From assembly GCA_001464055.1 (NCBI GenBank), contig LNET01000033.1:1-35576 (forward strand): DNA of 35,576 bases, in the 5' to 3' direction. This document shows positions 25,104 through 35,109 of this stretch, in pieces. Origin of the DNA: Burkholderiales bacterium Ga0077543. Lineage in GTDB: Bacteria > Pseudomonadota > Gammaproteobacteria > Burkholderiales > Burkholderiaceae_C. The position numbers and the translations under genes are program-made. The notes under the pieces were generated by a model. It was not told the DNA's origin and did no database searches. It saw nothing but the letters and a program-made list of their open reading frames with translations. Within the stretch, counting starts at the first letter, position 1. Each line of letters begins with the position of its first letter.

Positions 25104-25651
25104 ACCGCGCCGAGGCCCGTGTCTTCATCGCCACGTCGCTGGACGGCTTCATCGCCCGGTCCGATGGAAACCTGGACTGGCTGATGCAAGCTCAGGCCAC
25201 GGCCCCGCCTGGTGAGGACTTCGGCTATGCCAAGTTCATGGTCGGCATAGACGCGCTGGTGATGGGGCGCAAGACCTTCGAGACGGTGCTGGGCTTCGAC
25301 CGATGGCCGTATCCGGGCCGTGCGGTTCACGTCATGTCGCGCAGCAGTGCGGTGCGCATCCCCGCGGCACTGGTACCTCTGGTGCGGGAAACCAGCCAGA
25401 GCCCCGCGGACCTGCTTCAGCAGTTGGCGCAGACGGGTGCGCGGCTCGCTTACCTGGAAGGTGGGGAGCTGATTCAGGCTTTCCTGAGCGCCGACCTGGT
25501 GGACAGGATGACGATTACCACGGTGCCCGTGCTGCTGGGTTCGGGACGGCGGCTTTTCGGTCCGCTTCCAGCCGACCGGTCCTGGACGGTCGACGGCGTG
25601 CGGCATTGGGACAACGGGTTCGTTCAGGCAGACTACTCACGAGCACGCTGA
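25100..25651 (+). CDS. Dihydrofolate reductase-like (RibD C-terminal family) reductase
   Basis: A 183-residue NADPH-dependent reductase of the YyaP/YwjB type. VFIATSLDGFIAR opens the fold, VMGRKTFETVLGF gives the DHFR-like cofactor segment, YLEGGELIQAFL the glycine pair after the central strand, and PVLLGSGRRLFG the C-terminal signature. The GTG at 25100 is chosen because GGAGAGG lies upstream at good spacing and because it forms a GTGA overlap with the GNAT stop; another GTG at 25094 is too close to that site. Real folate reductases are a different branch, and this group is usually of unknown substrate. It ends the three-gene operon headed by the kelch lipoprotein. Confidence 0.87.
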   Translation: MNRAEARVFIATSLDGFIARSDGNLDWLMQAQATAPPGEDFGYAKFMVGIDALVMGRKTFETVLGFDRWPYPGRAVHVMSRSSAVRIPAALVPLVRETSQSPADLLQQLAQTGARLAYLEGGELIQAFLSADLVDRMTITTVPVLLGSGRRLFGPLPADRSWTVDGVRHWDNGFVQADYSRAR

Positions 25652-25876
25652 CGGAAACTGTCCGGAATTGGCGCAGCTTTTCGCTCGCGTGCGGCCTTCG
25701 TACGGCAGGTTTGCGGCAACGAGGCAGCAACACGGAACGTCGGTTCAGGGTCGAGGCCGTGTGGAAACGCTCGCGGCTGATGCCGCGGCGGGCTTCCCTG
25801 TCGTGACTGACGCGGGCGTCGTTACTTCCTGAAGATGTCCAGCGCGTTCGCGAAGCAAAAGATGAGGGCTCTCGCC
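25652..25876. other. Non-coding stretch linked to the transposase relic
   Basis: Between the DHFR-like gene and the transposase fragment there is no recognisable coding sequence. On the minus strand this DNA lies just after the transposase stop. It could include the non-coding end of the old insertion element, but I could not find a matching inverted terminal repeat on the other side. Confidence 0.4.
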
Positions 25877-25987
25877 CTACGTCCTCATCGCCTTCATCAG
25901 CGGTTCGGTTCCGATAATCTTGATCGCGCGCTTCAAGTTGACGGCCAGAAGCTGCGAGCTCATCTCGGTGCCCACCCACGCCCGGCC
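25877..25987 (-). mobile_element. C-terminal scrap of a transposase, probably IS1182 family
   Basis: Reading from the base next to the glmS stop, the minus strand encodes about 36 residues ending at TAG 25877. They include VGTEMSSQLLAVNLKRAIKI and then a short Leu/Met-rich tail. The pattern of E-M-S, L-A-x-N-L-K-R and I-x-I-x-G is typical of the last helix of IS1182-type transposases. Everything N-terminal, including the DDE residues, is gone. It lies in the same frame as glmS and directly after its stop codon. The family is recognised from memory, not from a search. Confidence 0.6.
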
Positions 25988-27850
<1,863 letters not shown>

Positions 27851-27957
27851 GATGTTTCTGCCTTGTTTGCTGGACGGTGCGGGATGCTAGGCCAGTGCTG
27901 GTGACGTGAGTGCGGGTTTTTGAACAGATATTCGGTGTTTTATTTCATCTGTATGCC

Positions 27958-27987
27958 TTGACGATGCAATTGCTCGCAATAGCTAAT
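27958..27987 (+). promoter_or_regulatory. Candidate promoter and operator of the Lrp-type gene
   Basis: TTGACG at 27958-27963 and GCTAAT at 27982-27987 with an 18-base spacer make a fair sigma-70 promoter. The spacer contains the perfect palindrome ATTGC-TC-GCAAT (27969-27980). The whole area 27915-28000 is much more AT-rich than the window. Lrp-family genes are often autoregulated, so this is a likely operator; binding is inference. Confidence 0.5.
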
Positions 27988-28008
27988 TACATGCAATAAA
28001 GTGTCGCC

Positions 28009-28506
28009 ATGGAACTGGACCCTCTCGACCTTCGCCTGCTCGAACTGCTGCAGACCGACGCCTCGCAGTCCAATCTGGCGCTGGCCGAACGTGCCGGGGT
28101 GTCGCCCGCCACCACGCTGCGCCGGGTGCGCCGCCTGATCGACACCGGTGTCATCGAACGGCAGGTGGCCTTGCTGAACCCTGCTGCCATCGACACCGGC
28201 CTGACGGCGCTGCTGGAAGTCACGCTCGACCGCCAGGGCGCAGAACATCTGGACGCCTTCGAGGCCCGCGCCGTGGCCGAAGCCGCGGTTCAGCAGTGCT
28301 GGCGCGTCAGCCCCGGCCCGGACTTCGTGCTGGTGCTGTGGGTGCCCGACATGCCGGCCTACCGCGCCCTGGTGCAGCGGCTGTTGACGCAGGACGCCAA
28401 CGTGCGCAACGTCAAGGCCTACTTCAGCGTGAAGCGGGCCAAGTTCGACCCCCGCATCACGCTGCCGTCCATCACGCTGCCGCCTTCAGCAGCGCCAGGC
28501 CCTTGA
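28009..28506 (+). CDS. Lrp/AsnC family transcriptional regulator
   Basis: DNA-binding regulator of 165 residues. Residues about 4-60 are the AsnC-type helix-turn-helix (LDLRLLELLQTDASQSNLAL with AERAGVSPATTLRRVRRL as recognition part). Residues about 65-145 are the RAM ligand-binding and oligomerisation domain (ALLEVTL, then CWRVSPGPDFVLVLWVPD). Such proteins sense amino acids and form octamers. It is divergent from glmS and has a palindromic, AT-rich upstream region. Its last 35 bases overlap the 3' end of rlmI on the other strand, and its C-terminal tail (ITLPSITLPPSAAPGP) is probably extended by this overlap. The ligand and the target genes cannot be told; glmS or its own gene are candidates. 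Confidence 0.92.
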   Translation: MELDPLDLRLLELLQTDASQSNLALAERAGVSPATTLRRVRRLIDTGVIERQVALLNPAAIDTGLTALLEVTLDRQGAEHLDAFEARAVAEAAVQQCWRVSPGPDFVLVLWVPDMPAYRALVQRLLTQDANVRNVKAYFSVKRAKFDPRITLPSITLPPSAAPGP

Positions 28507-29659
28507 GGTATTCGCCTTCGGGGAATTCGATCGTCGTGGGGTGGTCGCAGGCACCCTCCAGCCGCTGCAGGATGGCCGCGTCCACGCCGGCGTCCATGCC
28601 CGCGCCGGCCACGATCTTGTGGAACAGCTCGGCGCCGATGCCGCCACTGCAGCTGAAGCTGAGCAGCAGGCCTCCCGGCTCCAGCAGGCGCAGCGCCAGC
28701 CGGTTGATGTCCTTGTAGGCGCGACTGGCGCGCTCGGCATGGGCGGCGGTGGGCGCGAACTTCGGTGGGTCCAGCACGATGCAGTCGTAGCGCGCGCCGC
28801 TCTTGAGCGCATCGCGCAGGAACTGGTTGACGTCGGCGTCCACCACCGTGCTGCGCGCGGCGTCGAAGCCGTTCAGCGCCACGTGCGCCTGCGCTCGCGC
28901 CAGGGCCGGGGCCGATGAATCCACGCTGGTCACGTGCGCGGCGCCGCCGGCCAGTGCGGCCACGCTGAAGCCGCCGGTGTAGCTGTAGCAGTTCAGCACG
29001 CGCTGGCAGCCGAAGTGGCGCACCCAGCGGCCCAGCAAGGCGCGGTTGTCGCGCTGGTCCAGGTAGAAGCCGGTCTTGTGGCCTTCGGCCACGTCCAGCG
29101 TCAGCCGCCAGTCGTGCTCGGTGATGGTGGCCTCGGAAGCGCCGCCGCCGCGCAGCCAGCCGGCCACAGGGGGCAGTCCTTCCAGGCCGCGCACGCCGCT
29201 GTCGGAACGTTCGTAGAGCCGTTCGCAGCCAGTGGCGGCCAGCAGCGCATCGGCAATGGCGGCTTTCCAGCGTTCGGTGCCGGCACTGCCGAACTGCGCA
29301 CACAGCAGCTCGCCGTAGCGATCCACCACCAGGCCGGGCAGGCCGTCGGCTTCGCCGTGCACCAGACGCACGCCGTTGCTGGCCACCGGCAGCCGCGCGC
29401 GCAGCGCCACGGCACGCCGGATGCGCCTGTCGAAGTGCGCGGGGTCGATCTGGTCGGCTTCGACGAAGGACCAGGCGCGCACGCGGATCATGCTGCTGGG
29501 GCTGAAGGCGCCCCAGGCCAGGAAGCGGCCGTCGGCGGCTTCCACACGCACGGTCTCGCCGGGGTCGGCGCCGCCCTTGGCGATGCTGCTGTGGAACACC
29601 CAGGGGTGGCGGCGCAGCAGGCTGCGGTCCTTGCCTTCGCGCAAGCGGATGGTTTTCAT
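28472..29659 (-). CDS. rlmI: 23S rRNA (cytosine-C5)-methyltransferase, RlmI type
   Basis: SAM-dependent methyltransferase of 395 residues expected to modify C1962 of 23S rRNA. The N-terminal PUA domain is about residues 1-75 (LREGKDRSLLRRHPWVF). The middle domain is followed by GHKTGFYLDQRDNR, a signature of this group. The Rossmann methyltransferase domain has NCYSYTGGFSVAAL as SAM motif I, VLDPPKFAP as motif IV, and FSCSGG, whose cysteine is the likely catalytic one. The length fits the family. It is 47 bases behind xerC on the same strand and probably the last gene of the lpxL-dapF-xerC transcript. Its 3' end overlaps the converging Lrp gene by 35 bases. Confidence 0.92.
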   Translation of the reverse strand: MKTIRLREGKDRSLLRRHPWVFHSSIAKGGADPGETVRVEAADGRFLAWGAFSPSSMIRVRAWSFVEADQIDPAHFDRRIRRAVALRARLPVASNGVRLVHGEADGLPGLVVDRYGELLCAQFGSAGTERWKAAIADALLAATGCERLYERSDSGVRGLEGLPPVAGWLRGGGASEATITEHDWRLTLDVAEGHKTGFYLDQRDNRALLGRWVRHFGCQRVLNCYSYTGGFSVAALAGGAAHVTSVDSSAPALARAQAHVALNGFDAARSTVVDADVNQFLRDALKSGARYDCIVLDPPKFAPTAAHAERASRAYKDINRLALRLLEPGGLLLSFSCSGGIGAELFHKIVAGAGMDAGVDAAILQRLEGACDHPTTIEFPEGEYLKGLALLKAAA

Positions 29660-29706
29660 GACGCGGATTTTGTCGTCACGGCAGCCGCTGCCGCTTCGCC
29701 CCGGCC

Positions 29707-30666
29707 TCAGCGTCTTTTTGCCCGCGGATGCGCCGCGTCGTAGACCTTGGCCAGGTGCTGGAAGTCGAGCTTGGTGTAGACCTGGGTGGTGCTGATGCTG
29801 GCGTGGCCCAGCAGTTCCTGCACGGCACGCAGGTCGCCGCTGCTTTGCAGCAGATGGCTGGCAAAGCTGTGGCGCAGCATGTGCGGGTGCACGCCGGTGG
29901 GCAGCTCGGCACGGCGGGCCTGGTCCTTCAGGCGCGAACGCAACTGGTTGGGCACCAGCCGCGTGCCGCGCTGGCTGACGAACAGCGCCAGTTCACCGGC
30001 GGCCGCCAGCTGCGGGCGATGTTCCAGCCAAGCCTGCAGCGCCAGCAACGCACTGCGCCCCACCGGCACGCTGCGGCGCTTGCTGCCCTTGCCCAGCACA
30101 TGGGCCGTGGCGTCGGCCAGGTCCACCCAGCCGGCGGCGCCGGCGTGGGCGGCAGTATCCAGCCCCAGCAGCTCGGCAATGCGCAGGCCACTGCCGTACA
30201 GCAGTTCGACGATCGCGGCGTCGCGCGCCGCCAGCGCCGGGGTGTTGGCGCGGCCGGCGACGGCGGGGTCGGTCATTGCGCCCGGGTGGTCGGCCAGGGC
30301 CATGGCCTGCTCGACGGCCAGGGCCTTGGGCAGCGGCTTCGGCGCCTTGGGCGGGCGGATGCCGTCCACCGGGTTGGCCGTCACCACGCCCTGCCGCCCC
30401 CACCAGCGGTACAGACCGCGCCAGGCCGCCAGGGCGATGGCAATGCTGCGCGGCGCCAGGCCGCGGCGCCGCAGCTGCCCCACCCAGTGGCGCAGGTGCA
30501 GCGGCATGGCCCGGGCCAGCGCCACGCCGTCGGCCTGGGCATAGCCCTGCAGTCGCAGCAGCGCTTCGCCATACATCGCCAGGGTGCGGCTGGCCAGGCG
30601 CCGTTCGACCTGCAGGTGGCCCAGGAAAGCCTGCAGTTCCGGGGCCAGTGGGGTGGCGGCATCCAT
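29707..30666 (-). CDS. xerC: Tyrosine recombinase XerC
   Basis: Site-specific recombinase of 319 residues that, with XerD, resolves chromosome dimers at dif. The N-terminal SAM-like core-binding domain is about residues 7-105. The catalytic domain has all expected residues: R162 in [10 protein letters not shown]193 in GKGSK, H262 and R265 in HMLRHSF, H288 in GHAS, and nucleophile Y297 in QVYTKLD. The position behind dapF and DUF484 matches the chromosomal xerC of proteobacteria, which argues against an integron or phage integrase. It is 33 bases behind the DUF484 gene. No Shine-Dalgarno sequence is evident, so expression may rely on coupling. Confidence 0.95.
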   Translation of the reverse strand: MDAATPLAPELQAFLGHLQVERRLASRTLAMYGEALLRLQGYAQADGVALARAMPLHLRHWVGQLRRRGLAPRSIAIALAAWRGLYRWWGRQGVVTANPVDGIRPPKAPKPLPKALAVEQAMALADHPGAMTDPAVAGRANTPALAARDAAIVELLYGSGLRIAELLGLDTAAHAGAAGWVDLADATAHVLGKGSKRRSVPVGRSALLALQAWLEHRPQLAAAGELALFVSQRGTRLVPNQLRSRLKDQARRAELPTGVHPHMLRHSFASHLLQSSGDLRAVQELLGHASISTTQVYTKLDFQHLAKVYDAAHPRAKRR

Positions 30667-30699
30667 TCGGCTGCGGGCGGGCGGCTGGCGCGGCCCGTT

Positions 30700-31419
30700 C
30701 TAGCGCGCCGGCAGCAGCCGTGCCAGCGCGGCGCTGGCAATCTCGCCGATGCGCATCAGGAAGTCGGTGCCCATGTCGGCCGAAAAGCGCGTGGGGTCGG
30801 GCGAGGCCAGCACCAGCAGGCCGAAGCAGCCGTCGCTGCCGCCAGGGCCCAGTTCGCGCTGGGTTTCGCGCGGATCACGCGTCTGGCGCAGCGGAATCAT
30901 CGCCATCGACGCTGCCACGGGGCCATCGTCCAGCCACTCGCTGGCCTCGAAGCCGGAATTCACGCCGCAGTAGGGCAGCGCCAGGCTGCCGCTGAAGGCA
31001 CGGATGTCGTCGCTGACGGGCGCGGCCCAGGGCTGGCCGGCCATCTCTTCGCCCGCACCCCAGACGCGCACGGCGGCCTGGGGAATGAGGAACTGGTGCT
31101 TCAGTTCGGCCACGGCCGCGGCGGGCAGCGCCGCAGCGTCGGTGGTCAGCAGCATGCTGCGGGTCCAGCGGTGCAGGCGGTCGGCAATGGCCACGTTCTC
31201 CTGGCTGTGGCGAATCATTTCCATGATCCGGCCTTCCAGGCCCTTGATGCGCTCGCGCAGCATTTCCATCTGCCGTTCCTGCAGGGAAACCGCGCGCTGG
31301 CCATGCGGGCTGGTCAGCTGCACGCTGGCCAGCAATTCGGCATGCCGCTCGAAGAACGCGGGGTTGTTCGCCAGGAAGTGCGCGATGTCGGCTTCGGTGA
31401 TTCCTTGGATGCTGCTCAC
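30700..31419 (-). CDS. DUF484 family protein
   Basis: A 239-residue cytoplasmic protein. The N-terminus [20 protein letters not shown] is typical of DUF484, whose genes sit between dapF and xerC in many proteobacteria. A short coiled-coil helix (residues about 45-70, [21 protein letters not shown] in part) links to a GAF-like domain ending with [14 protein letters not shown] and a final helix. The start is GTG 31419, four bases overlapping the dapF stop (GTGA), with AAGGAG upstream; the longer frame running to 31824 is antisense noise. Function is not established. The family is thought of as a GAF-domain sensor without known ligand. Confidence 0.9.
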   Translation of the reverse strand: MSSIQGITEADIAHFLANNPAFFERHAELLASVQLTSPHGQRAVSLQERQMEMLRERIKGLEGRIMEMIRHSQENVAIADRLHRWTRSMLLTTDAAALPAAAVAELKHQFLIPQAAVRVWGAGEEMAGQPWAAPVSDDIRAFSGSLALPYCGVNSGFEASEWLDDGPVAASMAMIPLRQTRDPRETQRELGPGGSDGCFGLLVLASPDPTRFSADMGTDFLMRIGEIASAALARLLPAR

Positions 31420-32267
31420 AGGTCGATCTCTCCTTCGAATACGGTTTCGGCCGGGCCTGTCATCAGCACCGGGGCATCGTCTTGCGGCCATTCGATCAGC
31501 AGTTGCCCGCCCCGCGCCTGCACTTCCACACGCCGCGCCAGCCAGCCCAGGCGGATGCCCGCCACCACCGCCGCGCAGGCGCCGGTGCCGCAGGCCAGGG
31601 TTTCGCCGGCGTCGCGTTCGTGCACGCGCAGGCGCACCGCGTCGCGCGACAGCACTTGCAGGAAACCCACGTTCACCCGGCGCGGAAAGCGCGCATGGGT
31701 TTCGATGTGCGGGCCCAGGCTGGCCACCGGCGCCGTGTCGACATCGGCCACGCGCAGCACGGCGTGCGGGTTGCCCATCGAGAGCACGGCCAGCGGGTGC
31801 TCTGCCGCGCCTTCGATGCACCACTGCTCGAAGCCGGCCAGGGGCAGCGGCTTGAGACCGGTGGCGTCGAAGGGCACACGCGCCAGGTCGAACACCGGGC
31901 GGTTCATGTCGACGCTGACCCGCCCGTCGGGCTGCAGCTGCAGCGTCAGAACGTTGTTGACGGTTTCCACGCGCACGGTGGTCTTGTCGGTGAGGCCGCG
32001 ACCATGCACGTAACGCACGAAACAGCGCGCACCATTGCCGCAGTGTTCGACTTCATCGCCGCTGGCACCGTTGAAGATGCGGTAGCGGAAGTCGACGCCG
32101 GGCGTGCTGCTGCGTTCCACCGCCAGGATCTGGTCGGCACCGACACCGAAGCGGCGGTCGCCCAGGCGCTGCAGTTGCGCAGTGGTCAGCGTGACGGGCG
32201 CGGCGGTGCCGTCGAGCACGACGAAGTCGTTGCCCGCGCCTTGCATCTTGGTGAAGCGCAGTCGCAT
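31416..32267 (-). CDS. dapF: Diaminopimelate epimerase
   Basis: Cytoplasmic PLP-independent epimerase of 282 residues that converts LL- to meso-diaminopimelate for lysine and peptidoglycan. [15 protein letters not shown] is the standard start, so ATG 32267 is chosen over a frame seven codons longer. The two catalytic cysteines are C76 in EHCGNGARC and C225 in LACGTGAC. The substrate-binding segments GNPHAV and [11 protein letters not shown] are present. Length and both signatures are normal, so the enzyme should be active. It is 48 bases behind the PEP-CTERM gene and overlaps the DUF484 gene by four bases. Confidence 0.97.
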   Translation of the reverse strand: MRLRFTKMQGAGNDFVVLDGTAAPVTLTTAQLQRLGDRRFGVGADQILAVERSSTPGVDFRYRIFNGASGDEVEHCGNGARCFVRYVHGRGLTDKTTVRVETVNNVLTLQLQPDGRVSVDMNRPVFDLARVPFDATGLKPLPLAGFEQWCIEGAAEHPLAVLSMGNPHAVLRVADVDTAPVASLGPHIETHARFPRRVNVGFLQVLSRDAVRLRVHERDAGETLACGTGACAAVVAGIRLGWLARRVEVQARGGQLLIEWPQDDAPVLMTGPAETVFEGEIDL

Positions 32268-32315
32268 GGCGGCGATTATCCCCGCCATGCCCGGCCGCCC
32301 TGGGGCGGCAGGCGC

Positions 32316-32954
32316 TCAGCGGCGCTTCAGCGCGCCCGCCAGCAGCGCCAGGCCGGCCAGCAGGCTGAGGGCGGTGGCCGGCTCGGGCACGGCCGTGACG
32401 CCGAAGGCAAAGCCGTAGGTCGCCACGCCCATGCCGGTTTCCTGCACCCAGAAGCTGTAGTCGCCGGCCGGCAGGGGCGGGGTGAAGCCCGTCGCACCAA
32501 TGCCCGCCAGCCCCATCGTCGGCAAGATGTCGGTGCCGATGTCGTTCTCGCCGTACAGCGCAAAGCCCAGCAGGCCGACGGCGCTGAACGAGTCGGGCAA
32601 CACCGTGAAGCTGGTGCCGCTCATCACCCCGATGAATCCGTTGCTGCCGATGGGCATGGTGCCGTCCAGCACGGTCAGAGACGACAGCTCGAAGCCCGCC
32701 GGGACGGTGAAGGTGAAGTAGTCGAGGTCGACGACGTTGGCGCTGGAGGCCCCGGTCGTGCCGACGATGGTCGTGACGCCGCCCTCCAGCAGGGTGACGA
32801 GGGTGGGCGTCGGGCCCACGTTGGACAGGTCGCCGTTCACGGCTTCATCCCAGCCCGGGCTGGCGACGGCGCCGGCATGGGCCGCGCTGCAAAGCGCCAG
32901 CAAGGACACCGACAGCGCTGTGCGACGGAGGAACTTGGTCTTGGAAAGGCTCAT
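32316..32954 (-). CDS. PEP-CTERM sorting-domain protein
   Basis: Exported protein of 212 residues. AGGAG stands six bases before the ATG. The signal peptide is residues about 1-27 (CSAAHA-GA). The body is Gly/Thr/Ser-rich with almost no Lys or Arg. Its pattern of DYFTFTVPAGFELSSLTVLD, then FWVQETG near the end, resembles beta-sandwich domains of bacterial pre-peptidase or PPC-like type. The C-terminus is VPEPATAL, a hydrophobic helix and LKRR, the exosortase signal. It probably ends up at the cell surface or in the matrix. It stands between two envelope housekeeping genes, where related genomes usually have none. Function unknown. Confidence 0.9.
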   Translation of the reverse strand: MSLSKTKFLRRTALSVSLLALCSAAHAGAVASPGWDEAVNGDLSNVGPTPTLVTLLEGGVTTIVGTTGASSANVVDLDYFTFTVPAGFELSSLTVLDGTMPIGSNGFIGVMSGTSFTVLPDSFSAVGLLGFALYGENDIGTDILPTMGLAGIGATGFTPPLPAGDYSFWVQETGMGVATYGFAFGVTAVPEPATALSLLAGLALLAGALKRR

Positions 32955-33121
32955 GCGGGGCTCCTGGCGGCAAAAGTTCACACTTTCGGGTTCTACCTCA
33001 AATGTGCCGCGGGGCAGGCCCCCGTGCACCCCCGATCCAGGGCATGGACGACGGGCTCCTGAAACACTTCGTGTCGGCTCCGCGCTGCCCCGGACCAGGC
33101 TTGGAGGGGCCAGGCGCAGGC

Positions 33122-34033
33122 TCAGTCGTACAGAGGCAGCTGGCCGGGCGGTCGCGTCTTGAAGCGCCGGTGCACCCACAGGTATTGCGCCGGGCAGCGC
33201 AGGATCTGCGCCTCGATGAACCGGTTCATCGCCGCCGCGTCGGCTTCGGGATCGTCGCCGGGCCAGTCGGTCCAGGGTGCCAGGAAGCGCACCACGTAGC
33301 CCTGGCCACCGGGTAGCATCTCGGCCACGATGGGCTGCACCACCATGTTCAGCCCGCGCGCCATGCGCGAAGGCGCCAGCAGCGTGGCCGCGGGGTGGCC
33401 GAAGAAGGGCACGAAGGCCGCGTCGCGCGGGCCGAAGTCCATGTCGGCCGGGTTGAAGAAGCCCAGGCCGCGCTTGATGGCGCGCACCACGGCGCGGGCG
33501 CCGTCCTGGCGCCGGTAGAACTCGTCGTGGCCCAGGCGCGAACGACCGCGCAGCAAGGCGGCGTCGAGCACCGGGTTGCTTTGTGGCGCGTAGATGTCCA
33601 CGCCCGGCCGCGGCTGGAACAGCTGCACCGCGGCACCCGCCACGTCCACCGCCAGGAAGTGCGGCACCAGCCAGAGCGTGGGGCGCTGCTGCTCCTGCCA
33701 CAGGCGTTCGGCCAGCATCACGTCGCCCTCGACACGAATGAGTCGACGCAAGCGGGCTGGCGAGGCATGCCACAGCAGCGAACGCTCCAGCAGGCTGCGC
33801 GCCAGCCACTGGAAGTGCTCGCGCACCAGGGCCCGCCGCTCGGCGGCCGGGCGCTCCGGGAAACACAGCTCGACATTGCGCAGCGCCACGCGCCGGCGCG
33901 CCCGGGCCAGGTGAAAGAGCAGCCACCCCAGCCCCCGCCCCAGCGCGGCCAGCATGGGCAGGGGCATCCAGTGCAGCAGCCACACCAGCACCAGCAGCAG
34001 CCGGGCCAGCCCGTTCATCAACAGCGCCTTCAT
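33122..34033 (-). CDS. LpxL/HtrB-type lipid A acyltransferase (second copy)
   Basis: Inner-membrane acyltransferase of 303 residues that adds a secondary acyl chain to lipid A, or acts on lysophospholipids. A membrane anchor lies at residues about 8-40. The catalytic HX4D is H125-D130 in VPHFLAVD. FNPADMDFGPRDAAFVPFFG and the C-terminal QYLWVHRRFKTRP are family segments. The ATG overlaps the stop of the upstream acyltransferase (ATGA), so the two are translationally coupled. It is more divergent from typical LpxL than its neighbour and may use another acyl chain or site. The next gene downstream is a PEP-CTERM protein, after 167 bases. Confidence 0.9.
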   Translation of the reverse strand: MKALLMNGLARLLLVLVWLLHWMPLPMLAALGRGLGWLLFHLARARRRVALRNVELCFPERPAAERRALVREHFQWLARSLLERSLLWHASPARLRRLIRVEGDVMLAERLWQEQQRPTLWLVPHFLAVDVAGAAVQLFQPRPGVDIYAPQSNPVLDAALLRGRSRLGHDEFYRRQDGARAVVRAIKRGLGFFNPADMDFGPRDAAFVPFFGHPAATLLAPSRMARGLNMVVQPIVAEMLPGGQGYVVRFLAPWTDWPGDDPEADAAAMNRFIEAQILRCPAQYLWVHRRFKTRPPGQLPLYD

Positions 34034-34908
34034 GGTCCGGCCTCGGGCTGGCGAGGCTGCTTGTAGCGGTGGTAGCCCCACAGGTACTGCGCGGGTCGGG
34101 CCAGGATCATGCTTTCCATGTTGCGGTTCATGGCGGCAGCAGCAGCACTCAGGTCACCCGCTTCGGTAGCTGCAGGCATGGGCTCGGCCAGCGGGCATAC
34201 CCGCACGACGTAGCCGCTGCCGCGCGGCAGGCGTTCGCCCCATATCAGCAAGGGTGCCGCCCCGGTCTGCAGCGCCAGGCGCGCGCCCAGCGTCATGGTG
34301 TAGGCCGGCTGGCCGAAAAAAGGCACCCACACGCCCATGCCTTCGGGCGGCACCTGGTCGGGCAACAGGCCCAGGGTTTCGCCGCGCTTCAGGGCCCGCA
34401 TCATTTGCCGCACCCCGGCCAGGGTGGCCGGCGCGGTGGCCAGCGCCGGGCGCGCTCGGGCGGTTTCCTCCAGTTCGCGCAGCCAGGCCTGGCGCGCCGG
34501 GCGGTACAGCACGGTGATGGGCTGGCGCGCGCCGAAACGTTCGGCATAGGCCTGGGCCGCCACTTCGAAACTGCCCATGTGCGGCGTCAGCAGAACGATG
34601 CCGCGGCCAGCCTGCAGCGCGGCTTCCACGTGTTCGCTGCCTTCCCAGCGCACCGGGTCGGCAATCGGCTGCGCGCGCGGGCGCAGCCACAGCCGCGGCA
34701 GTTCCAGCGTCAGCTTGCCGGCCTCGGCCACGGCAGCGCGGCGCTGGGCCAGGCTGACGCCCGCCAGAGCGGCGTTTTCGTTGAGGCGTCGGCGGTAGGG
34801 CGCCGAAGCCAGATAGGCCACCCAGCCCACCAGGGCGCCAATCGCGTGCAAAAGCCGCAGTGGCCACTTGGACAGGGTGTGCAGGATCCGTGCAAGCCAC
34901 CAGGACAT
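34030..34908 (-). CDS. LpxL/HtrB-type lipid A acyltransferase (first copy)
   Basis: Inner-membrane lauroyl/myristoyl-type acyltransferase of 292 residues for lipid A. The N-terminal anchor is residues about 17-36. The catalytic HX4E is H110-E115 in TPHMGSFE. Family segments follow at LLPDQVPPEGMGVWVPFFG and at QYLWGYHRYK near the end. It heads the minus-strand block that runs through dapF to rlmI and is divergent from metK. No Shine-Dalgarno sequence precedes the ATG, and a possible promoter (-35-like TTTAAC and -10-like TATACG on the minus strand) would start the transcript almost at the ATG, so a leaderless message is possible. Confidence 0.92.
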   Translation of the reverse strand: MSWWLARILHTLSKWPLRLLHAIGALVGWVAYLASAPYRRRLNENAALAGVSLAQRRAAVAEAGKLTLELPRLWLRPRAQPIADPVRWEGSEHVEAALQAGRGIVLLTPHMGSFEVAAQAYAERFGARQPITVLYRPARQAWLRELEETARARPALATAPATLAGVRQMMRALKRGETLGLLPDQVPPEGMGVWVPFFGQPAYTMTLGARLALQTGAAPLLIWGERLPRGSGYVVRVCPLAEPMPAATEAGDLSAAAAAMNRNMESMILARPAQYLWGYHRYKQPRQPEAGP

Positions 34909-34912
34909 CGTT

Positions 34913-34920
34913 CGTATAAT
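34913..34920. promoter_or_regulatory. Overlapping divergent -10 elements (metK / lpxL)
   Basis: On the plus strand TATAAT is at 34915-34920, a perfect -10 in a very GC-rich region, about 190 bases before metK. Its -35 is poor. On the minus strand TATACG (34918-34913) with TTTAAC 16 bases upstream could serve the lpxL gene. The two would share the same few bases. Confidence 0.45.
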
Positions 34921-35109
34921 TTGGCTGTCGCCGAGTTAAAGGACAACTTGCGGGGCGACTGTAGGGCCGGGAGCATACCCAGCCCTGCCGGGCCAGCGGC
35001 CACACTGCAAAGCAGCGTGGCGCCAGGCAAACAAACCCGCTAAAGCGTTCGCCGCGGGCTCCCCCGCACCGGCGACGCAGCCAGTGCAACCCAACCGGAG
35101 CTTTTCCAA
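34921..35109 (+). promoter_or_regulatory. Untranslated leader of metK with two hairpins
   Basis: If transcription begins behind TATAAT, the metK message has a leader of about 180 bases. One hairpin pairs GCCAC-A-CTGC with GCAG-C-GTGGC around AAA (34999-35021, one mismatch). A second pairs CCCGC with GCGGG (35036-35058). GGAG at 35097-35100 is the ribosome site. I do not recognise a known SAM or SAH riboswitch core. Structure is seen by eye; regulatory role is inference. Confidence 0.4.

Noticed and set aside
32293..32312. GC-rich hairpin (GCCGCCC...GGGCGGC) between the PEP-CTERM gene and dapF as terminator
   Set aside because: No T run follows on the minus strand, and the dapF gene starts close behind, so it is not a convincing stop.
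34921..35109. SAM or SAH riboswitch upstream of metK
   Set aside because: The conserved core of the SAH riboswitch and of SAM types I and II is not recognisable; only simple hairpins are present.
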